Shown here piece after piece: positions 1 to 11,059 of a stretch of 64,000 bases of DNA. The DNA lies in contig JAMXSV010000010.1 of NCBI GenBank assembly GCA_027559495.1, positions 2,662,216 through 2,726,215 on the forward strand. Direction: 5' to 3'. The notes under the pieces were generated by a model. It worked only from the letters and a program-made list of their open reading frames with translations. It was not told the origin of the DNA and made no database searches. The first letter of the stretch is position 1; each line of letters starts with the position of its first letter. Origin of the DNA: Aurifilum marmelostoma. Taxonomy: Eukaryota > Ascomycota > Sordariomycetes > Diaporthales > Cryphonectriaceae. The position numbers and the translations under genes are program-made.

Positions 1-401
1 TCCCGATCACCGAGTCTGTGTCGTTGACCTGCAATGATTCGATATTTCATGTGCAAGTTTCTCGTTAGGAGGGAGTGGATCTCTTCTCATGGGTGTGACG
101 GTCAACGCGACCTGAGGCCCCATTATTGAGAAGGACCCTGCACATGATGTGGCGGTCCCTGGATCCATAATAGTTACTCACGGGTATTTCTTACCGAGCG
201 CCTTCAGAATAAACGTTCCGACACAACTTGCCTGCCTATCCTCGGAACGTCAATCTTTCACATCATCCAGCACTGCGAAGATGCCCACAGAGGCTGTTGA
301 AATGGTTTGAAATGGCCCATCGGTTCCAGATTCTTTTATGTTGCTATCGCTAAAATATTGACTACAAAACACAACTGGTTCAACTTGTCGCCGTCACCAG
401 A
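1..401. other. Intergenic, no gene seen
   Basis: I see no coding exon here. The stretch lies downstream of the small minus-strand gene that ends at 402. Short open frames have no recognisable content. Confidence 0.5.
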
Positions 402-759
402 TCATGGCCCGGCCAGATTTGGACCCTTGGCTGCACCACCCGGCACAGCAGACTCCAGCCCCCTCGTGCCGGGTTCATTGACGGGGTTCCATGTCGCCTT
501 GGCCTCGAGAGACTCCTCAAGCCGACCCTCTGGTCCTGGCAGACCGCTGTCCGAGGCGACTGGTGCTGCTCCTGGTACTGCTGCCTCGCCGTGGGCTGGG
601 GCGTTTTCCGCGCCGAGTCCCTTTGCTGTAGCAGCTGTTAATATTGTTGAGAGTTGTCGAGTAGAAAATTGGGTCAGTTCAAGTGTACTTGCCTGCTGCG
701 TCTCTCTTCAGGAACTTGTCTGATGGCTCCTGGCCTCCGGGGACCTTTGAGTGAGGCAT
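402..759 (-). CDS. Small unknown protein, two exons, GC-AG intron
   Basis: I do not recognise this protein. The model is exon 1 at 759-693 and exon 2 at 634-402, 300 nt and 99 aa. It begins MPHSKVPGGQEPSDKF and is hydrophilic, rich in Ala, Gly, Pro and Glu, with no signal peptide or membrane segment. The intron (692-635, 58 nt) has the donor AG|GCAAGT, the classic GC-AG form, a CTGAC branch point and a TAACAG acceptor. The nearby GT donor four bases downstream breaks the frame (304 nt in total), so the GC donor is preferred. The frame in exon 2 runs open to a TGA at 404-402. Its function is unknown. It could also be a non-coding transcript, although the frame-restoring splice argues for coding. 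Confidence 0.55.
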
Positions 760-1783
760 GATGACTGCGGATGGAGCTGAATGGATGTGATGGAAGGCAA
801 AAGTTGCGACAGAAAGCCTCGTGAAATGGGTTGGGCCAATGGCTAGTCTGCTCATTAAAAGGGAGAAAAAAGGAGTTGAAGATTGTTGCTCAACAAGATT
901 CGTGTCGTTGCCCTTGATATACTTGAGTATTATTGTACCCCCAGAGCCCTTGAGCTACGTACAAACATTAATCATCGAGGCAAATTAACGTCACTATGAA
1001 GCCTCGCAAGCACCAGCCTGACGTCACAAGATTGTCGGATCAACTGCCCCCCAAAATCATGAGCAGATAACGGAGCTCTTGTTCCTGGGGACATGATGAT
1101 CAGTGCAGATCAGAGGTTCATATCGTAGCATGCATGTACACCATTGCCCCTGGGGTCCCTTTTGCCTTGTCCACCCACATGTGAGACAGAGCATCCGGTG
1201 TCTGGGAGACATTGCGTTTAGCTTTCTCATGCTCAGCCAACTCACACTCGAGTTTGGCTCCAGTATCAAGCGGCTCACGCAAGTTGCAGAGATAATGTGA
1301 GGCCAGACCACATCATCTCGAGGATCGTGACACTGAAACTTGGCCCTCGATCCTCCGATATTGGTTATTCAGCCTCAGCTGGAGACCAGACCTGGCCTCG
1401 ATCATCTCCGGCGTTTGATCTATGAGTAATTCACCATACCATAGAGATCGGTATTTAGGGTTAGGGTTCATTGCCACATGTCAGATGGCAAGGGCGAGCT
1501 AAGTGTGCAGGGCTCCAGGCCCCGAAAGTTCGTCATTCCGGGTTGACAAATGTAGCCCGACACCTGGCCGAACAGCCACCTCCACCACGGCACAGAAATA
1601 TCGAGAAAACAGGTGGTCCTGGGCTCCTGGCGGCCCATTTCTGTTTTGAACGTCGGTCTGCGCAATTATAGCTGCAACTCCAACTGTTGCCGCCGCCACC
1701 GCCCCGCGCCCTGCGCCTCCATCTCGCCCTCCTCTTCCTGCCTCCGGCGCTCCCTCTCGAGGGCGCCACCCTCGACTTCCACA
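760..1783. other. Intergenic between divergent small gene and CCDC130-like gene
   Basis: This is the promoter region shared by two divergent genes. At 1453-1467 it holds two head-to-tail TTAGGG units, about 320 bp before the ATG at 1784. No other gene is supported; the open frames on both strands at 1057-1665 look random. Confidence 0.5.
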
Positions 1784-2908
1784 ATGCAAGGCTTCAATAT
1801 GGGCCGCTACGTGCCCCCCGAGCACGAGGGCCTCCTGTCCGCCAACCAGGCCTCCGGGAAGGGCCACGCCCTCGGCGCCCGCGCCTCCAAGCTGCGGTCT
1901 GAGGGCATCCTGACCGTCCGCTTCGAGATGCCCTTTGCCGTGTGGTGCGATCACTGCAAACCCCACCCCCAGATCATCGGCCAGGGCGTGCGCTTCAACG
2001 CCGAGAAGAAGAAGGTCGGCAATTACTACTCGAGCCCTATCTTCTCGTTCCGCATGCGCCATGCCGCCTGTGGCGGCGTCATCGAGGTGCGCACAGATCC
2101 CAAGAACACCGCATATGCCGTCGTGTCGGGCGGCCGCAAGAGAGATACCGGCGAGGGCAAGACGGCAGATGAGAGCCTCGTGGGGGATGGCCCGCTGGTC
2201 ACGCCGTCGGAGCGCGAAGAACAGCGCGAGAGCGCTTTTTCGAACCTCGAAAAGACCATCGAGGATCGCGCCGCGCTCGAGAGAGCCAAGGAGAGGATCG
2301 ATGAGATTGGCGATGTCAGCGCGCGGCAGTGGGACGACCCCTACTCGAGAAACCAGGCGCTGAGGAAGGCATTCCGTGTGGGGAGGAAGGCGAGGGAGAA
2401 GGAGGCTGAGATCGCGGAGGATATCAAGGACCGGATGGGGCTTGGGATCGAGCTGTTGCCGGAGAGCGAGGAGGATTCACGGCGGGCGCGGCTGGTCGAG
2501 TTTGGTGCAGCGCCCGACCGAGAGAAGGAAGAGAGCAGGGCGGAGGGCAGAGTGCTGGCCCAGCCGCTTTTTGGTGGTGGTAGGGACCAGTCACGAGCAA
2601 CCGAAAAAGTGGTGGCGGCGAGCAAGACCAGCGGGAACACAAAGCCGCCGCCAAGGAGGCTGAAGTCGGAGATGGCTGCTTCAAGATTGAAACAGTCGCT
2701 GGTTTCCGAAATTGTTGGCAACACCCGGCTGGCGAGTGACCCCTTCCTGGGCCCAAGGGACAGGATGCTGACGAGGTCTGCTTCCCCCATCCCCGGCCTG
2801 AAGAGGAAACGGGATCCCGAGAGGGAAAGTGGCTCTTTGTTGGAGGAGAGACGAGCTGAGAAGATGGCTGCCTTGTCAAGTGGTCTTGTGGACTACGACT
2901 CAGATTGA
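1784..2908 (+). CDS. saf4: CWC16-family splicing factor (CCDC130/Saf4-like)
   Basis: This is a 374-aa intronless protein of the Yju2/CCDC130 family, nuclear factors that associate with the spliceosome. The first 130 residues carry the family core: GILTVRFEMPFAVWC, a C55-x2-C58 pair with a further Cys at 96, and AEKKKVGNYYSSPIFSFRMR. The rest is a charged, coiled-coil-prone middle (about 160-260) and a basic, Ser-rich C-terminal tail ending SSGLVDYDSD. The open frame extends upstream to 1613, but the family-like N-terminus starts at the ATG at 1784. The motif spacing fits CCDC130/Saf4 better than Yju2 itself. The length is close to the human protein. It converges with UBC8, whose stop is about 555 bp away. 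Confidence 0.9.
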   Translation: MQGFNMGRYVPPEHEGLLSANQASGKGHALGARASKLRSEGILTVRFEMPFAVWCDHCKPHPQIIGQGVRFNAEKKKVGNYYSSPIFSFRMRHAACGGVIEVRTDPKNTAYAVVSGGRKRDTGEGKTADESLVGDGPLVTPSEREEQRESAFSNLEKTIEDRAALERAKERIDEIGDVSARQWDDPYSRNQALRKAFRVGRKAREKEAEIAEDIKDRMGLGIELLPESEEDSRRARLVEFGAAPDREKEESRAEGRVLAQPLFGGGRDQSRATEKVVAASKTSGNTKPPPRRLKSEMAASRLKQSLVSEIVGNTRLASDPFLGPRDRMLTRSASPIPGLKRKRDPERESGSLLEERRAEKMAALSSGLVDYDSD

Positions 2909-3462
2909 CCTGGCCTGTCCTGGATGACGGAGAAGTGCAGCCTGTTTGATGATTTTCGTTTGTCCTTCTATGATACCCCTAGACTTCTGGTAGAAACCAT
3001 GCACCTTGTGTTAGGTCACATTCTCATCATGCAGATTGTATATATGCAGCCGAGAGGCTTTGTTAACAGGTATATTTGCTCAAGTGCTGTTTCTAGAGAA
3101 CTCCGATGATTGCTCCACGAGAAGGAAAGAAGAGAATAGAAAAAGAGAGAAGCAAATCCAAATATTCCATCTCCCTCGATTGCCTCTTCTGACAGCAACC
3201 CTCCAACAAGCCCTGTGTGGCATCTTGCGTACCAAACGCGATCAAATGTGTGTGTTGTGAATCCAGCCTGGCAACCCCATCTAAGGCAAAAAGAGCAGAA
3301 AACAAGAAGAAGAAAAAAATAAGTGAAAAAAGAAAGACAGATAGCGCGCCCCGGACATCCAGACAAGTGTAAACCCGCCACCTTACCAATGATGATGATC
3401 AGAACGCCGTTGCTGAAGGGGATGTAAGGAAACGTCGGGTTGGTCACGAAAGATTGCTCAGG
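2909..3462. other. Convergent 3' flanks of saf4-like gene and UBC8
   Basis: This is the intergenic region between two converging genes. It is A-rich around 3110-3340 on the plus strand. It holds no supported gene. Confidence 0.5.
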
Positions 3463-4730
3463 TCAAACGTCGTCTAGGCGACCTGCAGGCTCCTCGTCTT
3501 CATCCTCGCCAAAACTTGCCACAGAGCTCATGTCATCGTCATCTTCGCTCTCTGCACCAGCCTCCTCGGCAGCATCCTTGCTTGCGTATCGCTGGACGTA
3601 CTCTGTTCCGGATGTGAGCGTCTGTGGGAGTAGCGGGATTGCTTCTCCAGAGGGAGAGAGAGAAAAAAAAAAAAAAAAAAAGGCTCGTTTGCGAAGGGAC
3701 GAAAGAGAAATTAGAAGAAAGAAAGGAACAAAACCCACCTCGGACCTTGGAGTCGTACGAAGACTGATCCCTAAGCATCAAGGCAGCGGCCTCGCCGTTG
3801 AGAGGGTCGGAGGGGTTGGGATAGCGCAGGAGATGAGGGAGGAATGCCTCGAAAATGTTGATCATATCATACATTGGCGACCAGGTCTGATTGATGACGT
3901 CGAGACAGACGGAACCGGATCTGCATCCCCATGCGTTACTCGTTAGTGATGTTTTGTTTTCCCGCCCAATACTCAAGCTCTGCACCTCCTCCATGCCAGC
4001 TCGTTCCTCTAGACGCCGGCACGGACATGTCCCTGGTGATCCACTTACAGCTCATCTATGTTGGGGTGGAAGATGCGATTGGTGAAGCCAATGCTAGGGG
4101 ACTTGTAGGGATACTGATCAGGCAGCTCGACGTGGACCTTCCACACACCGCCCTCAAAGGGAGCTGCTCTCCTTGTCAGTCTTTTCTATCCTATTCCTCT
4201 CCCTTCTCTTGCCGTGACATACTGTCTGTAGGTCCCTTGAACTTGACGTAGAATTCTTGCCTGTTCGAAGTCGGTGAGTAATGGGTCCGAGGGGAACCGA
4301 AGCGTGGATCATCGTGGTCGGTCGGGGTTCCTTACACTGCACACACACAGGAGTTAGCCATACTAGAAGGACTCTGCAGGAGGGTGTGCGTATGTTTTGA
4401 GGGCCGAAATCGGGTGAGGTAAGGGGCCGGGGAAAACGCACTGTTGTCGTTGACCAGTGTGACCTCGTAGTCACTCATGAGCCTGTTCAAATTAGCATGA
4501 CGAGTGGTGTGTGGTGACGGAGAACCCATACATCCTAGAGACTCGTTAGCAACACTATATAGGGCACCCAGAGGCCGGTTTGAGCTGTCAAGGAGGCGGA
4601 AACGTACTTCATGACCTAGAAGGAAAGGAACGCCGAGGTTAGCACCTAGATACGACTGAATGGTGGACATTCCGGACTTGGTCACGAGGCCACTCACATC
4701 AGTCTCGATCCGCCGCCTGGGGCTCGCCAT
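3463..4730 (-). CDS. UBC8: E2 ubiquitin-conjugating enzyme UBC8/UBE2H, eight exons including 8-nt and 1-nt exons
   Basis: This enzyme transfers ubiquitin from E1; yeast Ubc8 acts in gluconeogenic enzyme degradation. My exons are 4730-4698, 4615-4608 (8 nt), 4482-4442, 4336 (1 nt), 4260-4223, 4163-4049, 3920-3739 and 3602-3463. They sum to 558 nt and 185 aa, against 183 aa in human UBE2H. The protein has the RRRIETDVMKLMSDYEV start, the HPN motif at 73-75, catalytic Cys84 in SGSVCLDVINQTW, and an acidic C-terminal tail rich in Asp, Glu and Ser. Every intron has GT-AG ends. Met28 is assembled as A|T|G over three exons. Leaving out the single T shifts the frame and destroys the conserved QEFYVKFKGP segment. 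Intron 6 contains a run of about 19 A (plus strand, from 3662). Family identity is certain; the tiny exons are inferred from sequence. Confidence 0.92.
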
Positions 4731-6269
4731 ATTGTCTGCGAGTGATGGTGAAGAGAGTCGAACGAGCCCGCAGGTATAGCTTCTTGCCTCGACGACCTAT
4801 AGGGGTGTTGGTGGTGGCCGGAAGGGGGAATCGCGTGGGGAGAATGCAACGACGTCAGCGAGGTCGTTCGTCGGGCTCCGGTGTCGCGGAAGGAGTCACA
4901 GGTCGCTGAGTGGTCTCTGCGTGCTCCGGGAAGTGCAGGAGAAGGTCAAGGTGACAAAGAGAGCAAGGAGAAAAGACCTCGCGGTGGTTCGAGTCAGGTG
5001 GGAGAACAGAGAGTCGCTGTGGGAGTTTGTGCTTGGAGGTAAGGTGAAGTAAGGTGAGGTGAGGTGAGTCGAGTAGAGTTCAGATGCCTGACGTTTACCG
5101 TACAGTAGTAGAATACAGAGACCGGGACCGGGAACGGGGGGCAGCGCAGGACGATGGGGGGCAATCGGACAGGGGACAAAGAGGCGAGGGGTTGGGCCTA
5201 ACCATCACAGGGTAGTAGGGCGTGCTGAGGAGGGGTTAAGAAGTTGTAGGTGTGTCACACTGCTGTCTCCCAGGTGTGTCTGGGTACCCTGGCGGCCGGA
5301 CCACAAGGGGCTATGGCGCCCCAGGATGATGGGTGCAGCTCAACAGAAGGAGACGCCTGATGTACAGGAATACGTGACTCTGCATCACTTTAATTGCTTT
5401 GTCTTGTGATTTTGGTCTTTTCATCTTCCTCCCTCCTCTTCCCCTCCTGTGTCTTTCTTCTTTTTCGTCTTCCTTGATGAGTTTGGTAGTTCTTGGTAGC
5501 CTTCCTCTCTGTCCGCAATTCAGGAGAGTCGTGGCTAGGCAGAAAGCCTATTCGAGTACGGCAGGACTTACACTGTGCATACCTGTTTTATCGTATTATT
5601 CTTACACTGCCGACGTCTTCATCGCCGGCATTCGCCCCCTCCTAGTACCAATTGTTATGCACCGTACGTACTGTATAAAAGACGTACATGGTAGTACAGC
5701 AGTATTCTAGTGGCTGCCTGTCAGAACGACCATGCCTGTCTGTGCCTCGGCCACCCCCCTAATCGGTCCTCGCTGTGGCTCCTCTGAAATTCGGGGCCTA
5801 GACCATGACTTGTAGGCCTCAGTAGCGGAAGGCATACTGACACTTACACATGCACCAAAAACCCACCCACACGGATGAGTATGTAAGCAGCAGGGGTCCG
5901 GCCCCCCAATGGGGAAAAATCCACCACCTGTGACCGACCAAACCCAGCGCTGACATGCCCTTTTTTACGCCTGCAAATATCATCATGATGAGGATACTCG
6001 GTGTATAAAAACAGCCAGCCTGCAAAGCACTATCCGTGCTGAGAATGGATTCACTCTTTCTTCCTCCTACCATTCAGAAGCCAGCCGGTCATTGAGTTAT
6101 TTCTCATCGGAAAAAGGACAAAAAAGAGTACGAAGGAGAGAGAGAGGAAAACACCCCGAGAAGACAAAAACTACCGCGGTTTCCCCGAACCCTCCAGGCC
6201 TCACCGTCGCCATTCAGACCCACAAGTCCACAGCATACTTCTCATATTAAATTTTTGTGTCTTGCATTC
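4731..6269. other. Intergenic between divergent UBC8 and panB
   Basis: This is a 1.5-kb divergent promoter region. It has short imperfect repeats of GGTGA at 5038-5067. It includes pyrimidine-rich stretches and a TATA-like site before panB. No coding exon is supported. Confidence 0.5.
6004..6011 (+). promoter_or_regulatory. TATA-like box upstream of panB
   Basis: The sequence TATAAAAA lies about 265 bp before the panB ATG. The distance allows a 5' UTR of about 230 nt. This is a motif match only. Confidence 0.35.
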
Positions 6270-7424
6270 ATGATGAATATGTTCTCAACATCATTGCGGT
6301 CATGCGCTACCCTAGCGCGGGTTTCGCCTCATACATCATCGCCCTCAATGCGGATCCCATCATCCCTTCTCGCCGTCCGGCCCCTGGTGTCGTCGTCGCC
6401 GCCGCCGTCACAGATCCGTCACAGCTCCCATTCCCCACTAGGCACACCACATGCCACGACACGAAAGAAGGTCACCCTTGGCACCATCCGGTCCATGTAC
6501 CAGAAGGATGAGCCCATCACCATGATCACGGCGCACGACTTCCCGTCCGCTCACGTCGGCGATGTGGCGGGCATGGACATGATCCTTGTCGGCGACAGCC
6601 TCGCCATGGTCGCTCTCGGGATGGAGGACACCAGTGAGGTGTTGGTAGAGGAGATGTTGTTGCACTGTCGAAGTGTTGCGAGGGCGACCAAGTCTGCATT
6701 TACTGTAAGAGGACCGCCCTTTTGGCACATTTCTCATTACCTCCATTTCCTTCAATCCTTAGCCCATTTATTTTATCCCTCACCCTGCTTGTCTGGGGTC
6801 AGACCGCTGAACACCTCACAGGTCGGCGACCTCCCCATGGGCTCGTACGAGATCTCCCCGGAGCAAGCCCTAGAAACGGCCATCCGCTTCGTCAAGACCG
6901 GCCGCGTGCAGGGCATCAAGCTCGAGGGCGGACGAGAGATGGCGCCCTCGATCCAGCGCATCACCTCAGCTGGTATCCCCGTCTTGGCACATGTCGGCCT
7001 CACGCCACAGAGGCAGAATGCCCTTGGCGGCTTCAGGGTGCAGGGCAAGACCGCGGCTGGCGCACGCAGAGTGCTCGATGATGCACTGGCCGTGCAAGAG
7101 GCCGGCGCGTTTGCTTGTGTTCTCGAGGCCGTGCCCGCTGAGGTCGCCGCGCTGATCACGAAGAAGCTGTCGATCCCGACCATCGGTATCGGAGCAGGCA
7201 ATGGATGCTCTGGTCAGGTTTTGGTGCAGATCGACATGATGGGCAACTTCCCACCAGGGCGCTTTCTGCCCAAGTTTGTCAAGAAATATGGTGATGTCTG
7301 GTCCGAGAGCATGAAGGCTATGGAGGCGTATCGGGATGAAGTCAAGAGCAGGGCATACCCGGCGCCAGAGCACACGTATCCGATATCGAAACAGGAGCTA
7401 GAGGAGTTCGAGAGGTCGATATAG
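6270..7424 (+). CDS. panB: 3-methyl-2-oxobutanoate hydroxymethyltransferase (ketopantoate hydroxymethyltransferase)
   Basis: The enzyme makes ketopantoate from 2-oxoisovalerate and methylenetetrahydrofolate, the first step of pantothenate synthesis. Exons 6270-6704 and 6822-7424 give 345 aa. The 117-nt intron (GTAAGA...CACAG) is a multiple of three and has no stop, so a read-through frame exists, but splicing joins KSAFT to VGDLPMGSYE as in the family. Visible motifs are TMITAHDFPSA, ILVGDSLAMVALG, GIKLEGG, HVGLTPQ and IGIGAGNGCSGQVLV. The N-terminal 70 residues are rich in Ser, Arg and Pro and almost free of acidic residues, which suggests mitochondrial import. Three ATGs lie close together (6270, 6273, 6279); I took the first. 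It converges on ATG12 with about 200 bp between stops. Confidence 0.93.
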   Translation: MMNMFSTSLRSCATLARVSPHTSSPSMRIPSSLLAVRPLVSSSPPPSQIRHSSHSPLGTPHATTRKKVTLGTIRSMYQKDEPITMITAHDFPSAHVGDVAGMDMILVGDSLAMVALGMEDTSEVLVEEMLLHCRSVARATKSAFTVRGPPFWHISHYLHFLQSLAHLFYPSPCLSGVRPLNTSQVGDLPMGSYEISPEQALETAIRFVKTGRVQGIKLEGGREMAPSIQRITSAGIPVLAHVGLTPQRQNALGGFRVQGKTAAGARRVLDDALAVQEAGAFACVLEAVPAEVAALITKKLSIPTIGIGAGNGCSGQVLVQIDMMGNFPPGRFLPKFVKKYGDVWSESMKAMEAYRDEVKSRAYPAPEHTYPISKQELEEFERSI

Positions 7425-7625
7425 CCGTGCGGGCTGGAGTAGGAGTGTTCCAGCATGATTTCAGCGCCGTACGTCTGGTCGAGTGCCTGGTTGCCTTCGG
7501 CAGCCGTTCTGCTGTTGTTCTTCTTTGTCGCGTATTGAGAATCCAGCCCATTCAGCAAAACCCGATCCGCTGTATGCATGTATGACTTAGTGTTCTCGTG
7601 CTTAATGCATCATTATATGTATAAT

Positions 7626-8155
7626 TCAGCCGAAGGCGGGCGTCAACGAGTATCCAACGTTGAGCTGATCGTTCGAGTCTTTGAAACACTATTTCCCAAA
7701 GCACAACCAAATCTGTCAGCCATAGGCGGTACTCTTGAGGGCCACGTTGTCGGGCTCACCCTCCACAGATTCCCAACAATCTCATCCAACGCCGGCGCAA
7801 ATGTCGAGTTGACATACAGGAACAGGCTCTCGCCGTCCCTGACCTTCAAAATCCTTCTTAGGTACGCCACAACAGCCTCGAACTTGGCCGCCGCGCTGAT
7901 CCTCGACAGCTCCCTCTTCTGCGACAAGGGCGGCGCAGACCCTCCGACGGGCTTGAAGCGCACAATGATCTTTTGGTCGGCGGGGAACAGGCTGGCGTTG
8001 GCTTCAGCGAGAGCGGAGGCCGAGTCGCGAGGCAGGCTTGTGAGGACGAGCGAGGCGGTCATCGTAAGTGGCAGGTCGGGCGAGGGGGAGGTCGCGGGGA
8101 TGTCGGACTCGGCAGGCGCACCGCCCGGCGTGGGCGTCGAGGACGACGAGGACAT
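7626..8155 (-). CDS. ATG12: Autophagy ubiquitin-like protein Atg12
   Basis: Atg12 is conjugated to Atg5 to form the ligase-like complex for Atg8 lipidation on autophagosome membranes. Exons 8155-7760 and 7688-7626 give 152 aa. The intron is 7759-7689 (71 nt, GTGAGC...AATAG), and splicing is in phase 0. Residues 1-60 are a Ser/Pro/Ala-rich extension. The ubiquitin fold follows, with KIIVRFKPVGGSAPPL, AYLRRILKVRDGESLFLYVN and FAPALDEIVGNLWR. Exon 2 encodes CFKDSNDQLNVGYSLTPAFG and ends with the invariant C-terminal Gly needed for conjugation without processing. Without the splice the protein would lack this glycine, so the intron is well supported. Confidence 0.95.
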
Positions 8156-9380
8156 GACTGTGACGGAGAAGGAGGAAGGCCTGGCAGCTGCAGGGTGGCG
8201 CGAGAAAACGCAAACAAGTGGTTTCGCGACCTCAGAAAGGTGCTAGAAAAGAAATGTAGACGAGCCGTGGACGTTACGAGGAGCATCAGCAGGTCTCCTA
8301 GTACGATAGTGCCCCACCCCCTCAGAGGGTAGCGCCCCAGGGCCGTTGACGTCGGAGGCCAGGGGTAGCTACAGTAATAGCTTATCGATAAGAATCTTAT
8401 CTCAGCTTGTGGTAACCCTCCCATTACGGCCGGACTCACTTGCTGATACCATTACCATAGGCACGACAGTAGCTACCTCGACATTGCCAACGTAGGTCTT
8501 GTTGGAAGTTACATGGAGACTCCGCTAGAAGCCTCTATGAGAAGGCTGATCCGTCTCCTTGTGCTGGATCTTGCCAGACTCTTCACTGAGGGTTCAAGCA
8601 AGCATCGCGGGTCGGTCCGCAACTTTGGAGCCAAATTCCCCTGGGATCAATGTTTATAGTTCTTGACAACATAGTATGCATACGGCTTAAGTTACGGATA
8701 CTTGTTTTCGTCCTCTGCGCATTTTATAAGATGTGACACCGCGGTCAGAAGCTATATCTGTCTGCCATCATCTGGCACCCTGAATGTGCACCCCTACTAG
8801 CCCCGGACTTGAGTAAAGCGAGTCCTTTGATACGGACCTTACCTCCCTCCCACCCGAATGCTTCGACACATCGACGTAGTGAGTTCCGGAAAGTAAAGAA
8901 TGACGATCCGATGCTGTCAAAGACCAATGTATGCAGGTTTTCTTTTTTCTTTTTTTTTTTTTTTTTTTTTGCTGTCACAATTCACCTTGCTAAACCCTTC
9001 ATGGGCCGAGCAGGATTTGCAGAAAACGTACAAGGTAACCCGAGGATGGACTTGCTGCTGTAACCAAGACTCCCATCTTGTGGTGTCATTAAAGGCGTCA
9101 TGTTTGAAATGCTGTGATGAGAGGTAGCGTAATGCACATGTCCGAACGAGGAAACGGTGCGAACGAGGAGTCTTGCAGGGAACCTTGTTGTAGCAAGAAA
9201 CGACTAGCGGATCATGACAATCGTGTCTGCCGCCGGAAATGAAAATGCCCAGAATGCAGTGACCACAACTCCTATACAGATGCAACAGCGATACGACCAG
9301 CCAGCAGAGCAGATGACGCCTGGTGTTACGCGTTTTACTAGGGGTCAACACGACGTCCTCCTTCGCGGAGCAGCGATCAT
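8156..9380. other. Intergenic between ATG12 and DBF4
   Basis: This holds the ATG12 upstream region and the DBF4 3' flank. It contains a run of more than 20 T at about 8949-8970. I see no gene; the short open frames crossing the T run are artefacts of low complexity. Confidence 0.5.
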
Positions 9381-10998
9381 TCAATAATCCGAAGTCTCCC
9401 CGTCCACGTCGTCAGCGTACTTTGGGGTTCTCTCTAGTTGGCTCAGGAGGGAGTCCAGCCTGGACCAGTTCCGGTCATTTTCTGCGAATTTCCGGTGCTT
9501 CCTGGACGCGATGTGCTGCACTCCTGTGTTAGTTTCTGGTCAACCTCTTTGGGACTAATCGGACACGAACCTCCTCAAAATCATTGAATTTGTCCTGGCA
9601 GTTTTCACAGTAGCCAGGCTTGAGGTCGCGCTTCTTCGCCTTGGTCATCGTGCCGGCAGCCGGGACGCTCATGGTCCGTTTATGCTCCTTTGCCTTGTCC
9701 TCGTCGACTTGGCCGAGTTTTCGAGAACCAAAGCCGAGACTCGCCGATCGTTGGTAGTGACCTGCGTCCAGGCTCATCTCGGTAAGGCGGCGGGAGCTGA
9801 GGTCTTGAGAAGTTGGGTTGGCGGAGGGGTTTGCCGAGTGGTTGGTGGAGGCGGCGTTGCTCTTCTGCAGGACTTTGCGCTGAAGACCGTGTAGCTCCTT
9901 GCTGGTGCCTGCCTTGGCCCCCAGAACACCGGTGGCGGAAGATATCATCTGCGACCGGATGGCAGAGGTAATGTTGGACGGTTGCATGCCAGAGGCCACG
10001 GGCTCACCGGCGAAGAGGCGACCCGTCTTGGCACGGCTTGTAAAGGCATTCTGAGGCCTGAAGTCGAGGGCAGGTGGCTTGGTCGCCTTAGCGAGGTCGA
10101 AGGTCTCGGGAGGGCGGGCAGGTCCGACTCGGGAGTTGTGTCCATCTTCCATCTCGGACAGAGATCTCTTTCCGATGACGGGTTTGGCCATCGGGGCTGG
10201 CGGCGGCTTGTGCTCCGGGGCAGCCTCTACAGCCGCCCTCTCCTTGCGCTCCTTCTCACGCGCCTGCTTCTCAACATGCCGCTTGCGCTCTGCGGGATCC
10301 TCATCCTCTATGAAGGGACAGCGTCCACCCGAGGATGCTCGAAACTGAGGCCACTCTCCGTCCTTCTTGTCGGCAACTTTGGGGTACTCCCTCACCATGA
10401 TCGGCTTCTGCTTCTCCTCGATATCGTAGATGTAGATATACGGGCCCTTGAAGTAGACCAGTTCCTTTGTCGCAACGCTCGGGTCTCGATCAGAGGGTCC
10501 GTTGGTCCGCTCCTTGTTGAGGAGCTGCGCGAGGTTGGTCTCTTCAGCAGCCTTGGGAGCGCTTATGCCCAGAGGGTTGGGGTCGAACATGACCTCGAAG
10601 ACGCGCTGGAGCTTGGTGAAGTGCCATATCTTCTTGTTCATCTCCTGAGCACGCATCAGGATATCAGTATGCCGCGAGGCGGCGGCTGGCTGTCTCGGGG
10701 CATTCTCCTCCAGGCTAGGGGCCATAGGGACCTTCCTGGTGCTCTCAAGGAGGCGCCTCCGAATATCCTTGACGCTGGTGTCACGGCTGAGGAGTGAGGG
10801 ATCGATGGTCTTGGGCATATCATGCTGGCCATGCTGGCTCTGGATCGAGGCAGAGGCATCGTCAGCGTGGCTGCGGGCGGGCCTGCTGGTAGGGATCGAG
10901 CGGGTCGTGATGACGTGGGTAATGTCCTTTGAGAAGAACTTTTCTTCGCGCTGTTCATCGTCGGTATGTCAGCGGCACTTCCAGGGCATCTGCTGCTT

Positions 10999-11059
<61 letters not shown>

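Noticed and set aside
1453..1467. TTAGGG units as a sign of a chromosome end
   Set aside because: Only two units, inside a gene-rich region; more likely a promoter telobox.
9982..10797. Long plus-strand frame inside DBF4
   Set aside because: It is the antisense shadow of exon 2, which carries recognisable Dbf4 motifs.
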